64,000 bases of DNA from Sphingomonas yabuuchiae (GTDB lineage: Bacteria > Pseudomonadota > Alphaproteobacteria > Sphingomonadales > Sphingomonadaceae): contig NZ_JACHNX010000010.1 of NCBI RefSeq assembly GCF_014199595.1, positions 62,001-126,000 on the forward strand, read 5' to 3'. Shown here piece by piece: positions 50,924 through 59,988 of this stretch. A program made the translations under genes and the position numbers. Under the pieces are notes generated by a model. The model did not search any database. It was not told where the DNA came from and worked only from the letters and a program-made list of their open reading frames with translations. Positions within the stretch are counted from its first letter, which is position 1. Every line of letters starts with the position of its first letter.

Positions 50924-51549
50924 CCGACCCCGCCCAGAGTTTCGCCAAGGCCTTCGCCGCCTGCCCGCTGGTCGCCATCCTGCGCGGCCTGACGCCGGAC
51001 GAGGCGATCCCAGTTGCCGACGCGCTGGTCGAGGCGGGCTTCACCCTGATCGAAGTGCCGCTCAACTCGCCCCAACCCTATGACAGCATCGCGGCGATCG
51101 CGGCGCATGTCGGCGACAAGGCGATCGTCGGCGCAGGGACCGTGCTGACCATCGAACAGGTCGACCGGGTCAAGGCGGCGGGCGGAACCCTGATCGTCTC
51201 GCCCAACACCGATGTCGAGGTCATCGCGCACAGCGTCGCGCAAGGGCTGATCTCGCTGCCCGGCTATTTCACGCCGTCCGAGGCCTTTGCGGCCCTCAAA
51301 GCCGGTGCGCATGGCCTGAAGCTGTTCCCGGCCGAGGGTGCCTCGCCCACCTTCCTCAAGGCGCAGCGCGCCGTCCTGCCGCGCGATGTCGCGGTGCTGG
51401 CGGTCGGCGGCATCACCCCCGACAACATGGCCGAATGGCGCGCACACGGCGCGGACGGGTTCGGCCTGGGCTCCAACCTTTATCGCGCGGGCAAGCCGGC
51501 GGCGGATGTCGCCGTGTCGGCGCGCGCTTATGTCGAAAAGGCACGCTGA
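50920..51549 (+). CDS. dgoA: 2-dehydro-3-deoxy-6-phosphogalactonate aldolase
   Basis: 209 residues. KDPG/KDPGal aldolase fold: Glu45 in 'FTLIEVPLNSPQPYDSI', 'GAGTVLTIEQ', Schiff-base Lys134 in 'AHGLKLFPAEGASP' and 'VLAVGGITPDNM'. 'PLNSP' after the catalytic Glu is typical of DgoA rather than Eda. It splits the product of dgoK to pyruvate and glyceraldehyde-3-phosphate. ATGA overlap with dgoK. Confidence 0.92.
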   Translation: MTDPAQSFAKAFAACPLVAILRGLTPDEAIPVADALVEAGFTLIEVPLNSPQPYDSIAAIAAHVGDKAIVGAGTVLTIEQVDRVKAAGGTLIVSPNTDVEVIAHSVAQGLISLPGYFTPSEAFAALKAGAHGLKLFPAEGASPTFLKAQRAVLPRDVAVLAVGGITPDNMAEWRAHGADGFGLGSNLYRAGKPAADVAVSARAYVEKAR

Positions 51550-51554
51550 TACCG

Positions 51555-52496
51555 ATGACCGACACGATCCGTCTCGCCCTGGTCGGCATGGGCAAGATCG
51601 CCCATGACCAGCATGTCCCCGCCATCGCCGGCAACCCGGCCTTCGAACTGGTCGCGACCGTCAGCCGCTCGCCGGGCGGCGTCGAAGGCGTGCCGCATTT
51701 CCACGACATCGACGAACTCGCCAAGAGCGACATCACGATCGATGCGGTGGCGCTGTGCACCCCGCCACAGGTCCGCCACGCCATCGCCGCCGCCGCGCTG
51801 GCGAACAACTGGCACGTCTTCCTCGAAAAGCCGCCGGGTGCGACGCTCGCCGAAGTAGCGGTGCTGGAGGAACTGGCGGCCAAGGCCAACCTCACCCTGT
51901 TCGCCAGCTGGCACTCGCGTTACGCGCTGGGCGTCGAGCCCGCGCGCGAATGGCTGTCGGCTCGCAAGGTGACGTCGGCCGCGATCACCTGGCGCGAGGA
52001 TGTCCGCCAATGGCATCCGGGCCAGGCGTGGATCTGGGAAGCGGGCGGCTTCGGCGTGTTCGATCCGGGCATCAACGCGCTGTCGATCGCGACGCACATC
52101 ATGCCCCAGCCCTTCTTCATCGAGCGCGCGACGCTGGATTTCCCCGCCAATCGCGACGCGCCGATCGCCGCCGACGTCGCCTTCCGCACCACGGACGGCA
52201 CGCCCGTCACGCTCGACCTCGACTGGCGGCAGGAAGGCCATCAGAGCTGGGACATCGTGGTCGAGACGACCGACGGCACGCTCAAGTTGGCCGAGGGCGG
52301 CGCGGTGCTGACCTTGCCAGACGGCTCGACCCCGCATCAGGAAGAAGGGCTGCACGGCGAATATCCGGGGCTGTACGCGCGCTTTGCCGAACTGGTGCAG
52401 GGCGGCCGCTCGGATGTGGACATCGCCCCGCTGCGCCACGTCGCCGACGCCTTTATGCGCGGCAAGCGGCGTGAGGTGGAAGACTTCGTGGAGTGA
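51555..52496 (+). CDS. gal: D-galactose 1-dehydrogenase (Gfo/Idh/MocA family)
   Basis: 313 residues. Rossmann start 'IRLALVGMGKIAHDQHVPAI', catalytic Lys in 'VFLEKPPGATLAEV', then 'WHSRYALGVEPAREWLSARK', 'REDVRQWHPGQAWIWEAGG' and 'GVFDPGINALSIATHI'. These stretches closely match Pseudomonas galactose dehydrogenase. It oxidises D-galactose to galactonolactone with NAD(P). It starts 5 bases after dgoA, so the operon makes the first, penultimate and last enzymes; lactonase and galactonate dehydratase are elsewhere. Confidence 0.9.
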   Translation: MTDTIRLALVGMGKIAHDQHVPAIAGNPAFELVATVSRSPGGVEGVPHFHDIDELAKSDITIDAVALCTPPQVRHAIAAAALANNWHVFLEKPPGATLAEVAVLEELAAKANLTLFASWHSRYALGVEPAREWLSARKVTSAAITWREDVRQWHPGQAWIWEAGGFGVFDPGINALSIATHIMPQPFFIERATLDFPANRDAPIAADVAFRTTDGTPVTLDLDWRQEGHQSWDIVVETTDGTLKLAEGGAVLTLPDGSTPHQEEGLHGEYPGLYARFAELVQGGRSDVDIAPLRHVADAFMRGKRREVEDFVE

Positions 52497-52520
52497 CCCA
52501 GTTTAGGTCGGTCCCTTGCA

Positions 52521-52594
52521 CTTCGACTTCGCTCAGTGCGAACGGCGGTGGTGGATTGATCCCGACCTCCGTTCAGCCTGAGCGAAGTCGAAGG
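52521..52594. repeat. Inverted repeat of a short dispersed element
   Basis: CTTCGACTTCGCTCAG (52521-52536) and CTGAGCGAAGTCGAAG (52578-52593) with matching GAACGG/CCGTTC flanks. This CTTCGACTTCGCTCAG-type repeat is very common in sphingomonad intergenic regions. Confidence 0.75.
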
Positions 52595-52614
52595 CCACGT
52601 GAGCGCTTTGCAAA

Positions 52615-52654
52615 AAATAAGGCCGGTTGTCCGAAGGGACGACCGGCCTTTTCA
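52615..52654. terminator. Bidirectional terminator between gal and the TonB receptor
   Basis: AAGGCCGGTTGTCC, GAAG loop, GGACGACCGGCCTT: a 14-bp stem with one G-U pair. Plus strand continues TTTTC; minus strand continues into TTATTTTTTG. Confidence 0.9.
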
Positions 52655-52698
52655 GTTCAGGGGTTGGCGAGGTGCCGAAACACCTCGCCGGAGGAAGG

Positions 52699-55600
52699 TC
52701 AGAAGGTGATCGTCGTGCCGATCGCAAGCTGGCGACCCAGCGCGTCATAACGCTGCGGCGCGGTGTTCGAGCGCGACAAGGCGACCTGGTACGAGTTCGG
52801 GATGATCGGCGGCGTCTTGTCGAACAGGTTGTTCGCGATGATCCGGAAAGCGAACTTGCGTGCGATGTTCCAGGTCAGCGCCAGGTCGAAGAAGCTCTGC
52901 GGCGCGATGCGGGCGAACGTGTTCTGGAACCGCTCCGGCGTGCCGCCGATATCGGCATTGCCCGAATTGTTCGCGGTGGTCAGCGAGCCGGTATAGCGCC
53001 AGTTGAACGAGGCATTGAACGTCCGGTCCGGCGTCGTCCAGGTGGTGCGCAGCGTGTGCGCCCATTTCGGAACCAGCTGCCCGCACGAGATGCCGTTCGA
53101 GAAATAACCGGCGCAGTTATACTGGCTGCGCAGCGGCGAGTCCTGACCACCGGCCAGCGTCGACAGCGAGCCGTTGAAGCCCCAGTCCAGGCGGCCCGCG
53201 CCGTTCAGGTCCAGCGAATACTGGCCCTGGAAGTCCCAGCCATTGGCGAGCGTACGGTAATAGTTGGTCGTGCCCTGCCGCACGAAGCCGGTCGAGGGAT
53301 TGCCCGCCGGTGCATTGCCGATCGAACCCGTCACCGGATCGCGGACGATGCCGTTGCAGAAGAATGGGTCGCCGTTCGACGCCAGACAGCCCTGCAGATA
53401 ATAATCCGCGCCGTTATAGCCCAGCGAGTTGACGATCCGCACCTGATAGCGGTCGACCGAGAAGACCAGACCCGGAATGAAGCTGGGCTTCACGACGAGG
53501 CCATAGGTCAGGGTATAGGCGGTTTCGGGATCGGCGGTGAAGCCACCCGAACGCGTCGTGCACCCCTCGGTCGGGCAGAGCAGCGAGGCACTGCCGTACA
53601 GATTGTCGGCCAGTCCGGTCTTGCTGCACAGCTCGCGCGAGCCGAGCGGCGTGGTCGTCACGGTGCCATCGGGCAGCGTGCGCGATACGGGGGCGCAGAA
53701 ATCGGCGAGGGTCGTGTTGCGGCCGAAATTGACCTGGGTCGCCTGGCGGATCTCGATCACCGTCGGCGCGCGCTGTGCCTTGTTGTACGATGCGCGGAAG
53801 GTGATGTCGGCGACCGGCGCGTACAGACCCTCGATCTTCCAGGTCGAGAAGCTCTTGGGGTTGGAGCTGTACTTCGACACGCGGAAGCCGCCATTGGTCT
53901 GCAACAGATGGGCGAACGGCTTGTTCTGGATCAGCGGCGCCTGAAGCTCGATATTCGACTCCCAGACGTCCTGCGACAGCCGGGCGTCCTGATCGCCGAA
54001 CTGGTCGACAAAGCCCGCATCGGCGGTCGAGATGAGCCGGTCCTTGCGATATTCGGTGCCCAGCGACACGGCCAGGCCATCCTCGGCCCAGGGGCTCTTG
54101 ATGCCATAGGTGGTCAGGTCGCCGTTCACGACCGCGATCGCGTCGAAGAGCTGGGTGATCGTCCGCCGCTGGCCGGTGGCACCGCTGGAGAACAGATAGT
54201 TGGTCAGCGCATTGCTGCCCGACCCCGCCCGGAACGCGTCGAAGGGGATGCAGGACGGATCGGTGCCGTTGACCACCGAACGACAGGTCGGGGTGCCGTT
54301 GACGTTGACGACGTCGAGCGCCCGGTTGACCCGGTCGTTCTGCGACGTCGGACCGAGATACCAGTCCTGCTGGTTGCGGGCATAGACGCCGCCCACATCA
54401 TAGGACCAGGCCTCGCCGATCTTGCCCCGGACGCCGCCGGTCGCACGGAAGCCCATATTGACGAAGCGGTCCGCCTGGGCGGGCTGTCCGTCGAAGCGAT
54501 AGCGCACGTCGAGCGGCACATAGCCGGTCGTGCCGGTGCAGCCCAACGCACCCGCCTGTCCCGCCGACAGGAAGGGGTTGTCGCAATTCACCTGATAGGG
54601 CGTGGTGCCCGCCACGGTGTAGGAATAGACCCGGCGCGGCGTCGGGTTCTCGGAGGTGTCGCGGAACCAGATGCCGTCGCCATAGATCTCGACCTCGGGC
54701 GCGATCTTCAGGTTGACGAAGCCGCCCGCCGTGTAGCGCTCATTGGCACGCTGGAAGGACACATCGTCATAGGGGTTGGCGGCATTGCCCGCCCCCGGGC
54801 CCCAGGGGACGAAGCTGCGCGTGCCGTCCGGATTGTTCACATATTGCGCGTTGGCGTTGGGGCCAGAGGTGGGCGAGACGAAGCCGCTGCGCGAATAGGT
54901 GGACAACGGCGAGCAGGACAGCGCCGAATCCTTGGTCAGCTGCGCGACCGGGCACGCGGCATAGGAGCGCGCGCCGTTCTGGACCAGGTCGGCCTGGCGA
55001 TAGTTGAAGAAGCCCGAGACGTTCAGCCGGTCGTCGAGCAGCTTCTTGCCCGCCGTCACCGTGATGTCGGAACGCCCGCCGTCATTGGTCAGCCCGCGCG
55101 GGCTGCCGAACCCGGCCGCGCTGGCGATCGGGGTGACGATGTTGCTGGTGTTGTTGTGGTTGTAGAAATTATAGTTGCCGTCGAGGCGAAGCCCCTCGAA
55201 ATCCTTGCGCAGGACGAAGTTGACGACGCCCGCGATCGCGTCCGAGCCATAGACCGACGAGGCGCCGCCCGACAGCACGTCGACACGCTCCAGCAGGCTG
55301 GCCGGGATGATGCCCGTATCCTGGCCGTTCTGGGTGCCCAGACGCTTGCCGTCGACCAGTACCAGCGTCCGCTCGAAGCCCAGGCTGCGCAGCTTGATCC
55401 GCTGGCGACCGTCCGAGTCCGCATAGTTGGACTGGGCGTCGGGGGCGACCTGCGGCAGGCGGTTCAGCACTTCCTCGACGTTCAGCGGCGCCTGGGCCTG
55501 GATATCCTGGCGCGTGACCGAGGTGATCGGCGCGGCGGAGGCGAGATTGGGGCGGACGATGCGCGTGCCGGTGACGACGACCTCGCCGCCGCTCGACGCC

Positions 55601-55791
55601 TGCGGCGTACCGCTGATCGCGGCGGAGCGGGTCTGCGCGGCGTCGGCGCTGATCGAGGCGTCGGTGTTATCGTCCTGGGTGGTGCCGTCCTGCGCGGCGG
55701 TCGATCCGACCTGCTGCGCGGCGGCGGGTGCGACGAGCATCAAGGAGGCGGCGGAAAGCGCCAACCACGATGCGGACTGCTGGATTCTCAT
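52699..55791 (-). CDS. TonB-dependent outer-membrane receptor
   Basis: 1030 residues. Signal peptide 'ASWLALSAASLMLVAPAAA'; TonB-box-like 'GGEVVVTGTRIVRPNL'; plug domain with 'VEEVLNRLPQVAPDAQS', 'LRSLGFERTLVLVDGKRLG', 'SLLERVDVLSGGASSVYGSD' and 'GVVNFVLRKDFEGL'. A ~22-strand barrel follows to the final 'RQLAIGTTITF'. Several Cys pairs are in predicted surface loops. This long type with paired loop cysteines imports peptides, glycans or other organic ligands rather than simple siderophores; ligand unknown. Divergent from glycosylasparaginase. Confidence 0.94.
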   Translation of the reverse strand: MRIQQSASWLALSAASLMLVAPAAAQQVGSTAAQDGTTQDDNTDASISADAAQTRSAAISGTPQASSGGEVVVTGTRIVRPNLASAAPITSVTRQDIQAQAPLNVEEVLNRLPQVAPDAQSNYADSDGRQRIKLRSLGFERTLVLVDGKRLGTQNGQDTGIIPASLLERVDVLSGGASSVYGSDAIAGVVNFVLRKDFEGLRLDGNYNFYNHNNTSNIVTPIASAAGFGSPRGLTNDGGRSDITVTAGKKLLDDRLNVSGFFNYRQADLVQNGARSYAACPVAQLTKDSALSCSPLSTYSRSGFVSPTSGPNANAQYVNNPDGTRSFVPWGPGAGNAANPYDDVSFQRANERYTAGGFVNLKIAPEVEIYGDGIWFRDTSENPTPRRVYSYTVAGTTPYQVNCDNPFLSAGQAGALGCTGTTGYVPLDVRYRFDGQPAQADRFVNMGFRATGGVRGKIGEAWSYDVGGVYARNQQDWYLGPTSQNDRVNRALDVVNVNGTPTCRSVVNGTDPSCIPFDAFRAGSGSNALTNYLFSSGATGQRRTITQLFDAIAVVNGDLTTYGIKSPWAEDGLAVSLGTEYRKDRLISTADAGFVDQFGDQDARLSQDVWESNIELQAPLIQNKPFAHLLQTNGGFRVSKYSSNPKSFSTWKIEGLYAPVADITFRASYNKAQRAPTVIEIRQATQVNFGRNTTLADFCAPVSRTLPDGTVTTTPLGSRELCSKTGLADNLYGSASLLCPTEGCTTRSGGFTADPETAYTLTYGLVVKPSFIPGLVFSVDRYQVRIVNSLGYNGADYYLQGCLASNGDPFFCNGIVRDPVTGSIGNAPAGNPSTGFVRQGTTNYYRTLANGWDFQGQYSLDLNGAGRLDWGFNGSLSTLAGGQDSPLRSQYNCAGYFSNGISCGQLVPKWAHTLRTTWTTPDRTFNASFNWRYTGSLTTANNSGNADIGGTPERFQNTFARIAPQSFFDLALTWNIARKFAFRIIANNLFDKTPPIIPNSYQVALSRSNTAPQRYDALGRQLAIGTTITF

Positions 55792-56144
55792 GAGGTCTCC
55801 CCTTCATCCCGGCCGATGGGATGCCGGGTAGAGGGAAAGGACAATGTTTTTGGCCCATATGGTCAATACCTAATGCATACCTATGCATCACCCATCGCTA
55901 CATTCATCGGCCGGTGTCACCAGAAAGACACAATTTAAAACGATTTCAATGTCTTGGGTTAAGCTCCAGAAATGTTTCGACACAGTGCCGAGATATATTT
56001 GCTGAGACGGATCGACGCTCTCTACCATTGATTCGGTCAAGTGGTTCCATATCGGTTGCCCCACCCCTTGCGGCTTTGGCTTTCCCCCCGCAGTATCCGC
56101 CTCGAGAAGAGGGTCGAGACGACCCGTCGGGGATGGAGCATATC
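55792..56144. other. Divergent intergenic region, TonB receptor and glycosylasparaginase
   Basis: 353 bases. It contains a perfect 16-base inverted repeat at 55873-55888. On the minus strand a TTGACC (55869-55864) could be a -35 element, but I see no good -10. The plus-strand half is AT-rich with no clear promoter. No gene seen. Confidence 0.6.
55873..55888. promoter_or_regulatory. Inverted repeat, possible operator for the TonB receptor
   Basis: ATGCATACCTATGCAT: two perfect 7-base arms around CC, 82 bases before the receptor ATG. A near direct repeat (ATACCTA) overlaps it. The protein that binds it is unknown. Confidence 0.5.
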
Positions 56145-57200
56145 ATGCAGGACGAACGACGCGCTTTTCTGGGCGGGATCGCCTCGTTGGCGGGAATTGG
56201 GGCCGGGATCGGGGCCGGGCTCGCCGCGCCGGTACGCGCGCTGGCCAAGACGGCGGCGACGGCAGGCACCGGGTCCGATGCCGTCATCGTGTCGACCTGG
56301 GACTTCGGCGCCCCCGCCAATGACGCCGCCTTTGCCAAGGGGCGCAGCGGCGGATCGCTGATCGATATGGTCGAGGCAGGCGTGATGGTCCCGGAGGCCG
56401 ATCCGAACAACCATTCGGTCGGCTATAGCGGCTATCCCGATCGCGACGGGCATGTGACGCTGGACGCGGTCATCATGGACGATGCAGGCGGCGTCGGCGC
56501 GGTCGCCGCTTTGGAGGATACGGTCCACGCCATCTCGGTCGCGCGCGCGGTGATGGAACATACCCCCCACACCTTCCTGGTCGGTGAAGGCGCGACGCGC
56601 TTCGCCCGCGACCGGGGCTTTCCGCGCGTCAACCTGCTGACCCCGGAAGCGGAAAAGGCGTGGCGCGACTGGCTGAAGACGCAGAACTACAAGCCCGTCG
56701 CCAATAGCGAGACCGGCACCTATGGCGCGGGGCGGCCCGGCACGCCGGGCGGTGCGCTGGACCATGACACGATCGGGATGCTTGCGCGCGATGCCAGCGG
56801 GCGGATGGCGGGCGCCTGCACCACGTCCGGAATGGCGTTCAAGATGCGCGGGCGCGTCGGGGACTCGCCGCAGGTCGGCTCGGGCCTCTATGTCGAGCGC
56901 GGCGTGGGCGGTGCGACCTCCACGGGGCTGGGCGAGGAAGTTACCCGCACCGTCGGCACCGCGCGCGTCGTCGCCTCGATGCGCCACGGCATGAGCCCGC
57001 AGGCGGCATGCGAGGAAGCCGCCAGGCATATCGCCTCGCTGCGCGGCGATGCGATCAAGGGCGTACAGGTCGGCTTCCTGGCGATGGATACGCGCGGGCG
57101 GATCGGGGCCTTCTGTCTGTTGCCCGGCTTTACCTATGCGGTGACGGATGCGGCCGGAAAGACGCGGGTGGAAAAGGCGCCGTCGCTGTTCAAGGCCTGA
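56145..57200 (+). CDS. Exported N4-(beta-N-acetylglucosaminyl)-L-asparaginase (glycosylasparaginase)
   Basis: 351 residues from the ATG at 56145 (GGAG 6 bases upstream; an ATG 4 codons earlier has no good site). Tat-like signal 'RRAFLGGIASLAG...APVRALA'. Family motifs are 'VIVSTWDFG', 'NHSVGYSGYPDRDGHVTLDA', 'HTFLVGEGATRFA' and the autoproteolysis site 'GALDHDTIGMLA' with nucleophile Thr209, then 'GRVGDSPQVGSGLYV'. It is an Ntn-hydrolase that should cut the GlcNAc-Asn bond or act on related beta-aspartyl substrates in the periplasm. Confidence 0.9.
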   Translation: MQDERRAFLGGIASLAGIGAGIGAGLAAPVRALAKTAATAGTGSDAVIVSTWDFGAPANDAAFAKGRSGGSLIDMVEAGVMVPEADPNNHSVGYSGYPDRDGHVTLDAVIMDDAGGVGAVAALEDTVHAISVARAVMEHTPHTFLVGEGATRFARDRGFPRVNLLTPEAEKAWRDWLKTQNYKPVANSETGTYGAGRPGTPGGALDHDTIGMLARDASGRMAGACTTSGMAFKMRGRVGDSPQVGSGLYVERGVGGATSTGLGEEVTRTVGTARVVASMRHGMSPQAACEEAARHIASLRGDAIKGVQVGFLAMDTRGRIGAFCLLPGFTYAVTDAAGKTRVEKAPSLFKA

Positions 57201-57204
57201 GCAA

Positions 57205-57394
57205 TCCTCCCCGGCACGGGGAGGTGGCAGCGCAGAGCGCTGACGGAGGGAGGCTTCCGCAAGGGATGGTCTTTGCCGCACGCCCCCTCCACCACCGCTT
57301 CGCGGTGTAGGGACGAGATTGTGCCCCCAGCACAATCTTGCCTTGCCGGGGGCAAGGCAAAGTCCCCACACCTCCTCCCCGTGCCGGGGAGGAT
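57205..57394. repeat. Long palindromic element between glycosylasparaginase and mprF
   Basis: Arms TCCTCCCCGGCACGGGGAGG and CCTCCCCGTGCCGGGGAGGA enclose ~140 bases that contain inner palindromes (CACCGCTTCGCGGTG; GCACAATC...). The right arm runs up to the mprF stop. It fills the whole gap between these convergent genes. Confidence 0.85.
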
Positions 57395-59988
57395 CAGTTG
57401 GCCTCACCCCCATCGGCGATCAGCGCGTTCAGATCGCGCAGCGCCTTGACCAGCCCCAAACCGCGCGGCCCCGCGATATAGCGCGGCGCCCATTCCGGCT
57501 GGAACTTCTCCTTGTAGGCCCGCAGGCCCCGGAAGCCGTAGAAACGCTCGCCATGCCGGAACACCAAGGCCGCGATCTTCGCCCAGGTCGGTCCCAGCCG
57601 CCGCCCGTCCACACCCGATAGCGGCGCCAGACCCAGCGCGAAGCGGCCATAGCCTTGCCGCTGCCCCCACAGCATCAGCTCGACGAACAGATAGTCCATG
57701 ACGCCGCCGGGGGCATCCTCGACATGGCGCATCAGGTCGACCGACAGCTCGCGCCGATCCCCGGACTTCCAGATATTGGCAAAGGCGACGATCCGCCCCT
57801 CAACCCGCACCACCGCACAATCGGTCAGCGCCAGATAGGCCGGGTCGAACCGCCCCAGGCTGAACCCCTTTTCGCCATGCCCCTTTTCCAGCAGCCAGTC
57901 GTCGGACACGGCCTTCAGTTCGGGAAGGATCGTTGCCACGTCGGCGGCGGGCAGGATCGCGAAGCTGGCATTCTCGCGCGTGCGGAAGCGATTGAGCGTC
58001 TGGCGAAGACCGCGCATCCGCCCGCCCTCCAGCGCGAAGGTCGAAAGATCGATCAGCGCCTCTTCGCCATATTTGATGATCTGCAACCCCATCTCGATCG
58101 CGATCTCGAGTCCGTCGGGGGTGATCTGATAGAGGAGCAGCCTGCCTTGCGCCGCGTCCGCCATCGTCCGCAGCTGCCACAACAGATCGGCCCAGGCGGC
58201 ACGCGGGCCGACGGGATCGCCCATAGCGATCCAGCTGGTGCCGCGCACCTGATACATCACAAAGGCATCGCCCTCGGGCGAGAACAGGAACCGCTTGTCG
58301 CCCAGCAGCGCCAGCGCGGCGTCGGTCCGCTCGGCCTGTTCGACCACGCTGAGCACCTGCTCCATCGCCGGATGGTCCATCTCGCCCGGCGGGGCCGCCA
58401 GGAACAGCCGCCACAGCCCCGCCCCCGCCAGCATCACCGCCAAGCCCAGCCCCGCGCGCAGGAAACGCGACGCGTCGTCCGACAGCGCGAACCGCCACCA
58501 GAGCGCTTCCTGATAATCGACATGCTTATAGGCGAAAAAGCCGATCCACCCGGTTCCGACGATCACCACCGCGACGCTGAGCAGCCAGGCGGGCGACAGC
58601 GGCCGTGCGACCAGCGAGGTGCGCCGGTAAAAGGCCTTGCGGCTCATCTGGAGGAGGAGCGCGATGCTCAGGCAGACCGCCGCTTCCTCATAATCGATAC
58701 CCTTGGCCAGCGAGAAGACCGCCCCCGCGACCAGCAGCGCACGCGCCGCCAGGCTCGCCCCGTCGAGCCGCCGGTAGAGCCCCGGCGCCAGCAGCAACAG
58801 GCCGGTGCCGACCAGGCTGGCAGCGAAGTGCGACGCCTCGATAAAGGGCAGCGGTACGATATGGACGAGCTGGTGCACGCGCTGCGGAATGGCGGGCAGC
58901 GACCCCGACAGCAGCAGGATCGCCCCGCCGCCGAAACAGGCCGCGCTCAACACGGTCGGCGCGATGCCCAGCAGCACCCGGCGCAGGTCACGCAGCGCCC
59001 GGATCGGCCGCCGCCGCACCTCGTCCCAGGCCAGCAGCGCGATACCCAGCGCCAGCGGGGCGAGGTAGTAAAGGACGCGATAGGCGATCAGCGCGGCGAA
59101 GAGTGCGGTCCGGTCGACCGGCACCGTCGCCAGCACCACCGCCTCGAACACCCCGATGCCGCCCGGCACATGGCTGACCAGCGCGACGATGATCGCCAGC
59201 GCATAGGCGAGCAGGAAGGCGGGCAGCAGGTCGATCGACGCACCCGGCAGCAGCACGAACAGCGCCGAACTGGCACAGGCGAGATCCAGCGAGGCGATCC
59301 CGATCTGCGCCACGGCTTGCGCAGGCGTGGGCAGCGGCACGCTCCACGCGCGCCAGCCGATCCGCTGTCCGGGCCGTAACGCGCACAGCAGGATCAGCCC
59401 CAGCGCCCCCGCCACCACCGCACCGCCCAGCCAGCGGACGACGCCTTGGCCCAATACGAAATGCTCGACGGTGATCGGCCCCTCATGGAACAACAGCCCC
59501 AGCCCGGTGACGGTGAACACCCCGAACCAGAAGGTCGCGCTGGCGATGGCGATGACCCGCGCGATGTCCGGCCCGTCCAGCCCGGCTGCGGCATAGACGC
59601 GGTAGCGCGCCGATCCGCCGGTCAGCAGCCCCAACCCCAGATTGTGGCTGAGCGTATAGCTGGTGAAGGAGGCGGTCGCCGCCGTGCGCCAGCGCAAAGG
59701 CCGCCCGATGACGCGCAGCGCGATCACGTCGTAGAAGGTCAGCGCGATATAGCTGGCGACGGTGAAGCCGACCGACACCATGATCTGGCGCGGGTCGATC
59801 GCGTAGAAAGCGGCGCGGACGTCACTCAGGCGAACCGTCCGGGTCAGGTGATGCAGCGCCGACAGGCCAAGCGCGACGAGCAGCAGGACCGCACCCGCCG
59901 CCAGATAACCGCGCCGCGCCTTCGCATAGGCAAGGACCCGGTCGACCATCGACGCCAGCTTGGAATGCGTCGTCACCGGGCCGCCCAT
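57394..59988 (-). CDS. mprF: Bifunctional phosphatidylglycerol lysyltransferase/flippase MprF
   Basis: 864 residues. The first ~500 residues form about 12-14 transmembrane helices of the UPF0104 flippase ('SYTLSHNLGLGLLTGGSARY', 'VSHVPGGIGVFEAVVLATVP'). The C-terminal ~350 residues are the cytoplasmic GNAT-fold synthase/DUF2156 ('VSDDWLLEKGHGEKGFSLG', 'FANIWKSGDRRELSVDLMRH', 'GVMDYLFVELMLWGQRQGY'). It adds an aminoacyl group to phosphatidylglycerol and flips it, lowering surface negative charge. Which amino acid is unknown. It is divergent from a two-component operon. Confidence 0.93.
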   Translation of the reverse strand: MGGPVTTHSKLASMVDRVLAYAKARRGYLAAGAVLLLVALGLSALHHLTRTVRLSDVRAAFYAIDPRQIMVSVGFTVASYIALTFYDVIALRVIGRPLRWRTAATASFTSYTLSHNLGLGLLTGGSARYRVYAAAGLDGPDIARVIAIASATFWFGVFTVTGLGLLFHEGPITVEHFVLGQGVVRWLGGAVVAGALGLILLCALRPGQRIGWRAWSVPLPTPAQAVAQIGIASLDLACASSALFVLLPGASIDLLPAFLLAYALAIIVALVSHVPGGIGVFEAVVLATVPVDRTALFAALIAYRVLYYLAPLALGIALLAWDEVRRRPIRALRDLRRVLLGIAPTVLSAACFGGGAILLLSGSLPAIPQRVHQLVHIVPLPFIEASHFAASLVGTGLLLLAPGLYRRLDGASLAARALLVAGAVFSLAKGIDYEEAAVCLSIALLLQMSRKAFYRRTSLVARPLSPAWLLSVAVVIVGTGWIGFFAYKHVDYQEALWWRFALSDDASRFLRAGLGLAVMLAGAGLWRLFLAAPPGEMDHPAMEQVLSVVEQAERTDAALALLGDKRFLFSPEGDAFVMYQVRGTSWIAMGDPVGPRAAWADLLWQLRTMADAAQGRLLLYQITPDGLEIAIEMGLQIIKYGEEALIDLSTFALEGGRMRGLRQTLNRFRTRENASFAILPAADVATILPELKAVSDDWLLEKGHGEKGFSLGRFDPAYLALTDCAVVRVEGRIVAFANIWKSGDRRELSVDLMRHVEDAPGGVMDYLFVELMLWGQRQGYGRFALGLAPLSGVDGRRLGPTWAKIAALVFRHGERFYGFRGLRAYKEKFQPEWAPRYIAGPRGLGLVKALRDLNALIADGGEAN

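Noticed and set aside
52627..55938. 1103-codon open frame on the plus strand opposite the TonB receptor
   Set aside because: The minus-strand frame has a signal peptide, plug and barrel motifs; the antisense frame has none.
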